DNA from: Cellulomonas xiejunii
GTDB taxonomy: Bacteria; Actinomycetota; Actinomycetes; Actinomycetales; Cellulomonadaceae
Direction: 5' to 3'
Assembly (NCBI RefSeq): GCF_024508315.1
Contig: NZ_CP101987.1
Location: forward strand, 3,782,001-3,846,000
DNA length: 64,000 bases
Part shown: in pieces, positions 18,109 through 26,323 of the stretch
How the letters are laid out: each line of letters begins with the position of its first letter
Numbering within the stretch: the stretch's first letter is position 1
Made by a program: the position numbers and the translations under genes
Notes under the pieces: model-generated
What the model saw: the letters and a program-made list of their open reading frames with translations, nothing else
Told to the model about the DNA's origin: nothing
Databases searched by the model: none

Positions 18109-18342
18109 ATGAGCGTCTCCCTGACCGTCCGGGACGTGCCCGACGACGTCCGCGACGAGCTCGCCGCGCGCGCCGCGCGCAGCGGCCGGTCCCTCCAGGA
18201 GTACCTCCGCGCGACGCTGACCGAGCTCGCGGCCCGGCCCACGGCGGCCGATGCCGTGGCGCAGGCACGTGGCCGCGCGCTCGCCTACCCCGACGTGAGC
18301 GCCCAGCAGATCGTCGACGACCTCGACGCCGGTCGGCGGTGA
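18109..18342 (+). CDS. FitA/VapB-type ribbon-helix-helix antitoxin
   Basis: The 77-residue protein has an N-terminal beta strand (SVSLTVRDVP) and two helices (DDVRDELAARAARSGRS; LQEYLRATLTELA), the ribbon-helix-helix DNA-binding fold of the FitA/VapB group. The C-terminal part (YPDVSAQQIVDDLDAGRR) should wrap and block the toxin. The toxin GTG overlaps its stop (GTGA). ATG at 18109 is preferred to the in-frame ATG at 18085, because the fold starts here and the earlier ATG lies inside the octamer operator. Confidence 0.8.
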   Translation: MSVSLTVRDVPDDVRDELAARAARSGRSLQEYLRATLTELAARPTAADAVAQARGRALAYPDVSAQQIVDDLDAGRR

Positions 18343-18737
18343 CAGTTCCCCTGGTCGTGGACGCGTCAGCCGTCCTGGCGGTGCTCATCGACCCGGGACC
18401 TCGGGGTGAGCAGGCCGCGGCCCACATGGCGCGCGCGCAGCTCGCCGCGCCGGACCTGCTCGGCTACGAGGTCCTGAACGTCCTGCGCCGCCGTCGGGCG
18501 GCGGGCCACCTCACCGAGAACCAGGCGACGCTCGCCGTGCGCACGTGGTCGGAGCTGCCGGTCGACCTCTGGCCCCTCGCCCCGCTGCAGCCGGACGTCT
18601 GGCGGCTCACGCACAACCTCTCCGCCTACGACGCCGCCTACGTCGCCCTCGCCGCGCACCTCGACGCACCGCTGCTCACCGGCGACCGCCGGCTCGCCGG
18701 CGCACCGGGTGTGACCTGCGAGGTCGTCACGATCTGA
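18339..18737 (+). CDS. vapC: VapC-type PIN-domain ribonuclease toxin
   Basis: The 132-residue PIN domain has the four acidic residues that bind magnesium at the expected spacing: D in VVDASAVLAVLID, E in LLGYEVLNVLRR, D in LSAYDAAYVALA and D in LLTGDRRLA. Such toxins cleave RNA, often tRNA or rRNA, when freed from their antitoxin. The GTG start overlaps the antitoxin stop, so both are made together. The RNA target is not predictable here. Confidence 0.85.
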   Translation: MTVPLVVDASAVLAVLIDPGPRGEQAAAHMARAQLAAPDLLGYEVLNVLRRRRAAGHLTENQATLAVRTWSELPVDLWPLAPLQPDVWRLTHNLSAYDAAYVALAAHLDAPLLTGDRRLAGAPGVTCEVVTI

Positions 18738-18773
18738 CGCGGCCGGCCGACGGTGCGACGTGCGGTGCGGTCG

Positions 18774-18950
18774 TCAGGGCGTCGGGTCGTCGCCCGTCGG
18801 GTCCGACGGGTACAGGCGGCGCGTGCCCGTGTCCTGGTTGTCGCCGGGCGGCGGCTGCGTGTCCGGGCCGGTGGCGCCGGGCAGCGGCTGGTTCTCCGCG
18901 TCCTGCGTCTCGGGTCGCTGCGATGCCGGGTGGACCGTCTCCTCGCTCAT
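18774..18950 (-). CDS. Small hydrophilic protein of unknown function
   Basis: The 58-residue product is rich in Pro, Asp, Gln and Thr, has no hydrophobic segment and is probably disordered. ATG at 18950 (MSEETVHPASQ) has AGGGTGG upstream. It lies convergent to vapC and 90 bp after the end of the superoxide dismutase gene on the opposite side. I recognise no family. It may be a real small gene or a chance frame. Confidence 0.35.
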   Translation of the reverse strand: MSEETVHPASQRPETQDAENQPLPGATGPDTQPPPGDNQDTGTRRLYPSDPTGDDPTP

Positions 18951-19040
18951 GGGTCCACCCTGCGGCCGTCGTCCGGGCCCCGCCACCCGAGGGCGGGGGC
19001 CCGGCGACGTGCCTGCGGGTCTGCGACGCCGCGCCGCGGG

Positions 19041-19676
19041 TCAGCCGCCGACGACCCCGCACGCGATGCGGTCGCCGGAGTCACCGGTCTTGAGCGTGTC
19101 CGCGTCCGGGCCGTTCGGCGCGTACCGCTCGGGGATGTTGGCGAAGTTGTCCGGGCCGGCGTGCACCATGACCGCCGTGCCGTCGTCGTCCATGAGCTCC
19201 TCGATCGTCACGGCGTCTGTGCTCGCGGTCAGGCGCCCCGAACCCGTGGAGTCGACGAGCAGGGACGGCAGGTCGCCCTGGTGCGCGGCGTGGTCCGCCG
19301 CGTCGGCGCCGAGGTGACCGCCGGCGGACAGGAAGTCCCCGACCTTCGCCGGGTCCGTCGGGTCCGGGCTGTCCGGCTCGCAGACGCCGATCGTGTGCAG
19401 GTGGAAGCCGTGGAAGCCGGGCGGCAGGTCGCCCGCCGCGACCTCGATCTCGAGCGCGCCGTCGTCGTCGTCGAGCCAGACCGTGCCGACCTCGCCGCCG
19501 TCCGGGTCGACGAGCATCACCTCGGTGCCGTCGTCGTCCTCGTCGCCCATCGCAGGCGTGGTCGCCTCCTGCTGGTTCATCACCGGGTCGTCCTGCTCCT
19601 CCCCGGACGCGCTGCACGCCGTGACTGCTGCCGCTGCGGTGATGGCGACCAGCGTCGCCCTGAGAGTGCCTCGCAT
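19041..19676 (-). CDS. sodC: Cu-Zn superoxide dismutase lipoprotein
   Basis: The 211-residue protein has a lipoprotein signal (AAAAVTAC, Cys at about residue 21), an acidic linker and a SodC domain. FHGFHLHTIG gives the first copper ligands. HLGADAADHAAHQGDLP supplies the bridging and zinc ligands. VMVHAGPDNF adds the last copper His. GDSGDRIACGVV carries the active-site Arg and the disulfide Cys paired with the Cys of IGVCE. It would remove superoxide at the outer membrane surface. ATG at 19676 begins MRGTLRATLVA. Confidence 0.9.
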   Translation of the reverse strand: MRGTLRATLVAITAAAAVTACSASGEEQDDPVMNQQEATTPAMGDEDDDGTEVMLVDPDGGEVGTVWLDDDDGALEIEVAAGDLPPGFHGFHLHTIGVCEPDSPDPTDPAKVGDFLSAGGHLGADAADHAAHQGDLPSLLVDSTGSGRLTASTDAVTIEELMDDDGTAVMVHAGPDNFANIPERYAPNGPDADTLKTGDSGDRIACGVVGG

Positions 19677-19800
19677 CGTGCCCCCCTGCCGTCGGTGCTC
19701 GGAACGTCCTCCACCGTACGAAAGGCACGCGCGGGTCGCGCGACGAGGGCGGGCGCCGGTGGCGGGCCGCATGTCGGTGCGCGGGAGTAGGTTCCGCGGT

Positions 19801-20364
19801 ATGGCCGCCGCACAGCCCGATCCCGCCTCGACGTTCCTCGACCTGGTCGCGCCGCTCACCGCGGTGAGCGACCGGGTGCCCGCCACGGCGTGGGACCAGC
19901 CGTCTCCCTGCGAGGGCTGGACGGCTCGCGACGTGCTGAAGCACGTCGTCGACAGCCAGCGCGGGTTCCTCGCCGCGCAGGGCGTCACACTCCCGGAGGT
20001 GGACCTGTGGCTCGACCCCGCGGCCGGGTGGCGGACGCACGCCGCGGCGCTGCACCAGGTCCTCGGCGACCCGACCGTGGCGGGACGCGAGTACGACGGG
20101 TTCTTCGGCCGGACGACGGTGGGCGAGACGCTCCTCGGCTTCTTCGGGCTCGACCTCGTCGTCCACCGCTGGGACCTCGCGAGCGCAGCGGGGATCGACG
20201 AGCGGCTCAGCGACGACGAGCTGACGTTCGTCGAGGGCCGGGCCGACAGCCTCGGCGATGCGCTGTACTCCGAGGGCGTGTGCCAGGCCGGCGTCGAGCC
20301 GCCGGCGGACGCGGACCGTCAGGCGCGGCTGCTCGCACGGCTGGGGCGTCGCGCCGCAGGCTGA
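19801..20364 (+). CDS. TIGR03086-type / maleylpyruvate-isomerase-like DinB-fold protein
   Basis: The 187-residue protein has WDQPSPCEGWTARDVLKHVVDSQ near the N-terminus and GLDLVVHRWDLASAAG further on. This is the mycothiol-dependent maleylpyruvate isomerase N-terminal (DinB-like four-helix) pattern with its metal-binding His residues. Members use mycothiol or a metal; most have no known substrate. A TAGGTT -10-like hexamer at 19788-19793 ends seven bases before the ATG, so the transcript may be leaderless. The aminoglycoside-kinase-like gene follows 26 bp downstream. Confidence 0.75.
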   Translation: MAAAQPDPASTFLDLVAPLTAVSDRVPATAWDQPSPCEGWTARDVLKHVVDSQRGFLAAQGVTLPEVDLWLDPAAGWRTHAAALHQVLGDPTVAGREYDGFFGRTTVGETLLGFFGLDLVVHRWDLASAAGIDERLSDDELTFVEGRADSLGDALYSEGVCQAGVEPPADADRQARLLARLGRRAAG

Positions 20365-20390
20365 GGCACCGGCGCACGGAAGGCACCACC

Positions 20391-21296
20391 ATGCCGTCAC
20401 CTGCCGACGAGGTCCCGATCACCCCGGACCTCGTCACCGCGCTGCTCGCCGGGCAGCACCCCGACCTGGCGCACCTGCCGCTGGGCCGCCGCTACGCGGG
20501 CTGGGACATGGCGATGTACCGGCTGGGCGACGACCTGGCGGTGCGGCTGCCACGACGCGCGGCGTCCGTCGGCTCCATGACCACCGAGCTGCGGTGGGTG
20601 CGGGAGCTGGGGGCGGCGTGGACGTTCCCGACGCAGCGGGTCGTGCGGGCCGGTGAGCCCTCAGCCGCGTACCCGTGGCCGTGGGCCGTCGTGACGTGGC
20701 TGCCGGGCGTGACCGCCGCCGAGGTGCCGCTGGACGCGTCCGCCGGTCCCGACCTGGGGCGCGCGCTCGCGCAGGTCCACGTGCCGGCCGCGCCGGACGC
20801 GCCTCACAACGACGAGCAGTCGATCCCGCTGTCCGCGCGCGTCCACGTGGTGCTGCGGTCGCTCGCGCACGTCGAGGAGCACGCACCGGCCCGGGGCCTG
20901 CGCCTGGACCGCGAGCGCGCCGAGCGCCTGTGGGCCGACGCGCTCGCGGCGCCCGTCGACGTGCCGCGCACGTGGATCCACGCGGACCTGCACCCGCACA
21001 ACCTGCTGAGCGCCGAGGGTCGGTTCGCCGGCGTCCTCGACTGGGCGGACATCGCCGAGGGCGACCCCGCCACGGACCTGGGGTTCCTGTGGCTGGCGCT
21101 GCCGGCGGCCGGGGTGCGTGCGGCGTTCGACGCGTACCGGGCGGTAGCGACCGGCGGCCTGTCGGACGCGACGGCGACCCGCGCGCACGGCACGGGTCTC
21201 GCCCTGGCCGCGGGTTGGGTCCAGTGGGACGAGGCGACGACACGCGAGATCGGCTGGCGCGCGCTGACGGAGCTGGACGTCCTCCGCCCGCTCTGA
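20391..21296 (+). CDS. Aminoglycoside phosphotransferase-like kinase
   Basis: The 301-residue APH-fold kinase has an N-lobe (GWDMAMYRLGDDLAVRLPRR) for ATP binding, the catalytic loop WIHADLHPHNLL (Asp and Asn), and VLDWADIAEGDPATDLGFL with the magnesium-binding Asp. Relatives phosphorylate aminoglycosides, macrolides, sugars or amino-alcohols. Nothing here proves resistance. ATG at 20391 follows GGAAGG. A tandem/inverted repeat locus starts immediately after its stop codon. Confidence 0.8.
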   Translation: MPSPADEVPITPDLVTALLAGQHPDLAHLPLGRRYAGWDMAMYRLGDDLAVRLPRRAASVGSMTTELRWVRELGAAWTFPTQRVVRAGEPSAAYPWPWAVVTWLPGVTAAEVPLDASAGPDLGRALAQVHVPAAPDAPHNDEQSIPLSARVHVVLRSLAHVEEHAPARGLRLDRERAERLWADALAAPVDVPRTWIHADLHPHNLLSAEGRFAGVLDWADIAEGDPATDLGFLWLALPAAGVRAAFDAYRAVATGGLSDATATRAHGTGLALAAGWVQWDEATTREIGWRALTELDVLRPL

Positions 21297-21302
21297 CGAC
21301 GC

Positions 21303-21521
21303 TGGATCGCACTCTCACGACCAGGGGTGACTGGATCGCCCTCTCACCACGGAGGGGCCTCCCCCAGGGGTGACTGGATCGCACTCTCACCACCGGAAGG
21401 GCCTCCCCCAGGGGTGACTGGATCGCACTCTCACCACGGAGGGGACTCCCCCAGGGCGTGAGAGAGCAATCCAGTCACGCACACCCGCCCCGCCTCGGGC
21501 GCGAGAGAGCAATCCAGTCAC
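21303..21521. repeat. Tandem and inverted repeat cluster (intergenic)
   Basis: Four direct copies of a 21-base element starting GTGACTGGAT and ending CTCTCAC occur at 21303-21318 (partial), 21327-21347, 21370-21390 and 21414-21434, at about 43-44 bp spacing. They share linker sequence (ACGGAGGGG...CCCCCAGGGG). Two inverted copies (ending AATCCAGTCAC) follow at 21458-21478 and 21501-21521. Copies 4 and 5 can fold into one long hairpin. The cluster fills the gap between the APH-like gene and the HIT gene. A transcription-termination, RNA-stability or REP-like role is possible. Confidence 0.8.
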
Positions 21522-21601
21522 CCCACCCCATCCCCGGGAGCGGCCGGTACAGACGTCAAAGGACTCGAACCGGGCCAGGACGTGGTGCCAGGATCAGGCC
21601 T

Positions 21602-22048
21602 GTGACCTCCGACGACTGCGTCTTCTGCGGGATCGTCGAGCGCCGGCTCGACGCCTCGGTCGTGCACGAGTCCGCGAACGTCCTGGCGATCATGGACATC
21701 GACCCGGTGACGCCGGGCCACGTCCTCGTCCTGCCGCGGGCGCACCTGCCCGAGCTGGCCGACCTCGACGACGACCTCGCGGCCGAGATGTTCGCCGTCG
21801 CGCGGTCGGTCGCCGCGGCGCTGCGGCGCTCGCCGCTGCGGTCCGAGGGCGTGAACCTGTTCTACGCCGACGGCGAGGCCGCGTTCCAGGAGGTCTTCCA
21901 CTCCCACCTGCACGTGTTCCCGCGGTTCGCCGACGACGGCTTCACCATCGGCGCACGGTGGGGCTCGAACCCCTCGCGCGCGGAGCTCGACGCGAACGCC
22001 GCGACCCTGCGTGCCGAGCTGCGGCCGCCCGGCCCGGCCGAAGCGTGA
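21602..22048 (+). CDS. HIT-family nucleotide hydrolase/transferase
   Basis: The 148-residue protein starts CVFCGIVERRLDASVVHE, with the zinc-type Cys pair, and carries HSHLHVFPR, the histidine-triad active site (HxHxH), near residue 100. HIT proteins hydrolyse adenosine 5'-phosphoramidate, ApnA or similar nucleotides through a covalent His-AMP intermediate. The GTG start at 21602 leads directly into the conserved N-terminus. The gene lies downstream of the repeat cluster. Confidence 0.88.
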   Translation: MTSDDCVFCGIVERRLDASVVHESANVLAIMDIDPVTPGHVLVLPRAHLPELADLDDDLAAEMFAVARSVAAALRRSPLRSEGVNLFYADGEAAFQEVFHSHLHVFPRFADDGFTIGARWGSNPSRAELDANAATLRAELRPPGPAEA

Positions 22049-22212
22049 CCTGCCCGCAACACGCCTGACACAACCGCCTCGTAACGTCACCGCACCGCAC
22101 CCGTGGACACGGCGGGCGTCCCGCGCGACGCTGGGTCCACCCGGCTCACGAGGCCGCGCGATTCGCCGCACCGACAGCGCACGGCAGGACGGACGCACGC
22201 GAGGAGGCCGGG

Positions 22213-24447
22213 ATGTTCGACCACGTCGACCCGTTCATCGGCACCGACGCGACCGACCTGCCCGCGCCCAGCGGCCTGGCGGCCACGTGGTGGTCACCCA
22301 AGCCGCAGGTGGGCAACACGCACCCGGGAGCGACGTACCCGTTCGGCATGGTGTCGGCGTGCGCGTACTCGGCGGCGTACCCGACGGGTTACGGCCGGTA
22401 CGACCTGTCGACCGAGGGCCTGCCGCCCGTGCTGCACGACCGGCTCGTGGCCAGCGGGTTCACGCACTTCCAGCAGTCCGGCACGGGCGCGATCCGCAAG
22501 TACTACAACTACTTCCGGGTCACGCCCATGCTGTCGCCGCTCGACGACCTCGGGCGGACCTGGGAGATCGTCGAGGAGGAGGCGCAGCCCGGGTACTACG
22601 CGGCGACGCTGGAGTCCGGCATCCGCGCCGAGATCACCGTCGGGCCGAAGTCCGCGGTCCACCGGTACACGTTCCCCGCGCACCACGACGCGCGGCTCGT
22701 CATCGACTTCTCCCTCGGCGGGCTCGACATCCCCTACGGGCGGACCATCCCGCTGCGCGCGCACCTCGGCTCGGTGAGCCCCGGGTGCGCCGAGGGGGAG
22801 ATCGTCGTCGAGGGCGCGCCGCTGGCCGTGCGCGTCGAGTGCGACGCGCAGCACTGGCGGCAGCTGCTCTGGTACGACCGTCGCCTGATGCCCGGCGGCA
22901 CACGCCTCGACTTCGACCGCATCCGGCCCACGACGCTGCGGCCGTTCGGCCTGATGTGGGCGGGGCCGACCGAGCCCGGGCAGGTCGTCGAGCTGCGGTT
23001 CGGGTTCTCGCTGCGGGGCGTCGAGCAGGCCGCGCAGACGCTGGACCGCGAGTGCGGCCCGGACCCGCGGCGGTCGTTCGAGCGGCGGCGCGCGACGACC
23101 GAGGGCGTGTGGCGCGAGCACCTCGGCAAGGTCCAGGTCGACACGCCGTCCACGGAGAAGGCCACGGTCTTCGGCACCGCGCTGTACCACTCGCTGATCA
23201 AGCCGTGCCTCGCACCCGACGAGTCCCCGTTCTGGCCCACGCCCGGCCCGTTCGCGTTCGACCTGTCGACCATGTGGGACATCTACCGCACGCACCTGCC
23301 GCTGATGACGGCGCTGTTCCCCGACCGCTCCGTCGAGCTGGCGAACGCCCTGCTGCAGATCGCCGAGGAGGAGGGCAACCTGCCCATCGGCTACCGCATG
23401 GCGCGCGGCGCCGACCGCTTCAGCCGGCAGGGGTCGGCCCTGGCGCACACGTTCCTCGCGGACCTGTGCGCACTGGGCCTGCCGGGGGTCGACTGGGACT
23501 GGGCGCTCGTCCACATGAACGACGACCTGCGCCGCACGTACGGCGAGGAGTTCCTGCTGCACGGCCGCACGCACCCCATCAGCCACACGCTGGACCTGGC
23601 ATTCGGGTACTGGTGCTCGGCGATCGTCGCCGGGCGGGTCGGGGACCTGGCGCTGGTCGACCAGTTCGGGCCCCTGGCCGCGCGGTGGCGCAACGCGTAC
23701 GACCCCGACACCGGCCTGCTCGTCGACTCGACGTACTACGAGGGCGGCCGGTGGAACTACTCGTTCCGGCTGATGCACGACATGGCGTCACGCATCGCGC
23801 TCGCCGGCGGCGACGACGCGTTCACGACGATGCTCGACCGGTTCTTCGGCTTCGGCGCCGACCCCGTCAAGCAGCCGGGTCTGCACCCCGACGTCGAGGA
23901 GATGGCCGCCGGCTACGCCCTCAACCGGTTCGAGGGCCTGAACAACGAGCCGGACATGGAGGCCCCCTGGGCGTACATGTACGCGGGCCGCCCCGACCGC
24001 ACGGCGCAGGTGGTGCACGACGTCGTGCAGCAGCAGTTCGGGACGGGCCGCGGCGGCCTGCCCGGCAACGACGACTCCGGCGGGCTGTCGTCCTGGTACG
24101 TGTGGGCGAGCCTGGGGCTCTTCCCCGTCGCGGGGCAGAACCTGTTCCTGCTCAACGCGCCCGCGTGGCGCGAGGCACGCGTCGACGTGGGCGGCCGGCT
24201 GCTCACGGTGGAGACGACCGGCTACACCGAGCCCGAGCCCGACGGCCCGGCCCAGCACGTGCAGTCGGTCCACCTCGACGGCGTCCCGCTCGACCGTCCG
24301 TTCCTCACGGGCGGCGAGCTGCACACCGGCGGCCGGCTGCTCATCGGCCTCGGCCCGGAGCCGTCCGGGTGGGGCACCCAGCACCGACCACCCAGCGCGC
24401 CGGCGCCGCACGTCGACGTCCCGCTCCCCCGCCTCTCCAGACCCTGA
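22213..24447 (+). CDS. GH92-family alpha-mannosidase
   Basis: The 744-residue glycoside hydrolase has family-92 signatures in order: HVDPFIGT, GNTHPGATYPFGMVS, GFTHFQQSGTG, TMWDIYRTHLPLMTALFPD, GNDDSGGLSSWYVWASLG and FPVAGQNLFLLNAP. GH92 enzymes are calcium-dependent inverting exo-alpha-mannosidases (1,2-, 1,3- or 1,6-). They act on N-glycan, yeast mannan or mycobacterial-type mannosides. No signal peptide is visible, so the enzyme may be cytoplasmic. GAGGAGG precedes the ATG. A hairpin repeat follows two bases after the stop, and a glycosyltransferase gene comes next. Confidence 0.92.
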   Translation: MFDHVDPFIGTDATDLPAPSGLAATWWSPKPQVGNTHPGATYPFGMVSACAYSAAYPTGYGRYDLSTEGLPPVLHDRLVASGFTHFQQSGTGAIRKYYNYFRVTPMLSPLDDLGRTWEIVEEEAQPGYYAATLESGIRAEITVGPKSAVHRYTFPAHHDARLVIDFSLGGLDIPYGRTIPLRAHLGSVSPGCAEGEIVVEGAPLAVRVECDAQHWRQLLWYDRRLMPGGTRLDFDRIRPTTLRPFGLMWAGPTEPGQVVELRFGFSLRGVEQAAQTLDRECGPDPRRSFERRRATTEGVWREHLGKVQVDTPSTEKATVFGTALYHSLIKPCLAPDESPFWPTPGPFAFDLSTMWDIYRTHLPLMTALFPDRSVELANALLQIAEEEGNLPIGYRMARGADRFSRQGSALAHTFLADLCALGLPGVDWDWALVHMNDDLRRTYGEEFLLHGRTHPISHTLDLAFGYWCSAIVAGRVGDLALVDQFGPLAARWRNAYDPDTGLLVDSTYYEGGRWNYSFRLMHDMASRIALAGGDDAFTTMLDRFFGFGADPVKQPGLHPDVEEMAAGYALNRFEGLNNEPDMEAPWAYMYAGRPDRTAQVVHDVVQQQFGTGRGGLPGNDDSGGLSSWYVWASLGLFPVAGQNLFLLNAPAWREARVDVGGRLLTVETTGYTEPEPDGPAQHVQSVHLDGVPLDRPFLTGGELHTGGRLLIGLGPEPSGWGTQHRPPSAPAPHVDVPLPRLSRP

Positions 24448-24448
24448 C

Positions 24449-24514
24449 GTGACTGGATTGCACTCTCACACCAGGGAGGGGCCTCCCTCCCCCCGTGAGA
24501 GTGCAATCCAGCAC
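24449..24514. repeat. Hairpin built from the same repeat family as 21303-21521
   Basis: A 21-base element (24449-24469, starting GTGACTGGAT, ending CACTCTCAC) faces an inverted copy at 24495-24514 that lacks one T. The loop holds GGAGGGGCCTCC. The stem begins immediately after the GH92 stop codon, so it could act as a terminator or 3' mRNA stabiliser. Confidence 0.75.
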
Positions 24515-24574
24515 AGCCGCACCGCCTTCCGTGACCGGGCGACCCAGCCCTGACCCGACCGAGAGGACGACGCC

Positions 24575-25879
24575 GTGGACCCCACCGCCGCACGCCCCGA
24601 CCGCCGCCTCGTCATCGTGGTGCGCGCCGACCCCGTCATCTGCGGCCACTCCGGCGAGGCCCGCAACCTCGCCGAGGCCGCGCTGCAGCGGGGCTTCGAC
24701 GAGGTCCGGATCGTCACGTGGCCGATCGAGCGGCTCCAGGAGGCGGGCCTGCCGCTCAAGCCCCTGGACGGCGTCATGCCGTACTCCCCGGGGATCGCCG
24801 TGGAGCGCCCCGAGCCCGTCGGCGACTACAAGGTCCCCGACGGCCGGTACCTCGCCGGGCTGACGGGCCGGCTCGTCGAGCTGTTCACCGACGGCGTCCC
24901 GACGGTCGCGATGTCGCTGTACCTCTCGCCGCACGCCACCGCCGTGGCCGACGCGGTCGCGGTCGCGCGCCGCACGGGCCTGCCCGTGGACGTCGTCACG
25001 GTCGCCGAAGCCGTGGGCTCCGACGTCACCAACGTCGTGCGCGCGTGCGTGCAGGAGGACCGCTTCGGGGCCGCGGCCCACGTGCTCGCGCAGTACCTGT
25101 CGCACGACGTGGTCCTCGCGGTCTCGCAGTACACGCGCGACCTGGTGGTCGCCGAGGCCGCCGCGATCGACGCCCGCCACGGCACCCGGTTCGCCGAGCA
25201 GTGCCGCGAGCGCGTCGCCGTCTCCTACCCCGCGATCGACGTCGGCACGTACCTCGCACGGGACGAGGACGAGACTGACCGGGTGCTCGCCGACCGCGGC
25301 CTGACCCGTGACGGCTACGTGCTGTTCCTGTCACGCCTCGCGCACGCCAAGGGCGTCGACGACCTCATCGACGGCTACGCCCGCTCGGGCGCGCCCGTCG
25401 CCGGGCGCCGTCTCGTCATCGCCGGCAACGGGCCGCAGGCCGCCGAGCTGCGCGCACACGCCGCCCGCACGCCCGTGGCCGACCTCATCACCTTCCTCGA
25501 CGACGTCCCCGACGACGAGAAGGGCCATCTCATGGCCGGCTGCACCGCGTTCGTGCTGCCGTCCAAGCCGCGCCCCGAGTTCGTCGAGACGTTCGGCATC
25601 GCCCTGGTCGAGAAGATGCTGTCCGGCGGCGGACCCGTCATCACGACGGTCACCGGCGGCATCGGCGAGGCCGTCGGCGACACCGCGCTCATCGTCCCGG
25701 TCGACGCCCCCGACGCCATCGCCGCCGCGATCGACGACGTCCTCGCGATGGACCGCGCCGACCGCGCCGCCTGGGCCGAGCGGGCGCGGGAGTACGCGCT
25801 GCGGTTCGACCGTGGCGTCGTCCTGGACCGGATCCTCGACCAGGTCACGGCGCTGACGTGGGCTGCCGTGCCCGCCTGA
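24575..25879 (+). CDS. GT4-type glycosyltransferase
   Basis: The 434-residue protein has a GT-B fold: an N-terminal domain with VICGHSGEARNLAEAAL, and a C-terminal nucleotide-sugar domain with LFLSRLAHAKGVDDLI, IAGNGPQ and the EX7E motif in EFVETFGIALVEKM. It would transfer a sugar from an activated donor with retention of configuration; donor and acceptor are unknown. The GTG at 24575 follows GAGAGGACG. It lies after the GH92 gene, separated by the hairpin, so a shared role in mannoside metabolism is only suggested. Confidence 0.82.
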   Translation: MDPTAARPDRRLVIVVRADPVICGHSGEARNLAEAALQRGFDEVRIVTWPIERLQEAGLPLKPLDGVMPYSPGIAVERPEPVGDYKVPDGRYLAGLTGRLVELFTDGVPTVAMSLYLSPHATAVADAVAVARRTGLPVDVVTVAEAVGSDVTNVVRACVQEDRFGAAAHVLAQYLSHDVVLAVSQYTRDLVVAEAAAIDARHGTRFAEQCRERVAVSYPAIDVGTYLARDEDETDRVLADRGLTRDGYVLFLSRLAHAKGVDDLIDGYARSGAPVAGRRLVIAGNGPQAAELRAHAARTPVADLITFLDDVPDDEKGHLMAGCTAFVLPSKPRPEFVETFGIALVEKMLSGGGPVITTVTGGIGEAVGDTALIVPVDAPDAIAAAIDDVLAMDRADRAAWAERAREYALRFDRGVVLDRILDQVTALTWAAVPA

Positions 25880-26013
25880 GGCGGGGAACCGCGCTCACGA
25901 CCGGCCGCGGTCGCCCCGATCAGGCACGGGTCGCACGCGTCCGTCCACAGGGTCCGCATCCGTGCGGGGCGCGTCGTGCGCGCGTCGCTGTGCGGATCGC
26001 GGCAGTGACCAGG

Positions 26014-26258
26014 TCAGGACGCTGCCAGCACCTCGCGCTCCTCGTCCGGCGTCAGGCCCGAGCGTCGCGGGCGGTCCACGCCGCGAGCGACCTCGTCCGC
26101 CAGGACGCGGGCGATCGTGTCGCGCAGCGGGCGCCGTCCGGCACGTCCCCCGAGGTGCCGCGCGCGAGGCAGACGACCTCCGCCCCGTCCGCGAGCGCCG
26201 CCCGCACGACGGCGGCCCCGAGCCACCCCGTCCCGCCGAGCACCAGCACGCGTCGCAC
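26014..26258 (-). pseudogene. Remnant of an NAD-dependent epimerase/reductase gene
   Basis: The start at 26258 (GTG) reads VRRVLVLGGTGWLGAAVV, the Rossmann N-terminus of an epimerase or reductase, and continues for about 40 residues to GTSGDVPDGA. The next homologous part, PLRDTIARVLADE...RSGLTPDEEREVLAAS, is a typical C-terminus of the same family, but in another frame and starting at about 26135. Roughly 200 or more central residues are therefore missing and the frame is shifted, so this is an internally deleted gene. The rest of 25880-26323 shows nothing else. Confidence 0.65.
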
Positions 26259-26323
26259 GCGCCCAGTCAACAGGGCCGGGCGAGGTGGCGTGCGCGACCG
26301 GCGGGTGACGTGCCGCGTCGTGG

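Noticed and set aside
21555..21585. A GGTTCGAGTCC-like sequence on the minus strand, resembling a tRNA T-loop
   Set aside because: No pairing T-stem, anticodon arm or acceptor stem can be built around it.
22011..24452. An 813-codon frame on the same strand as the GH92 gene
   Set aside because: It is a different frame over the mannosidase, Arg-rich and without motifs, and it also crosses the end of the HIT gene.
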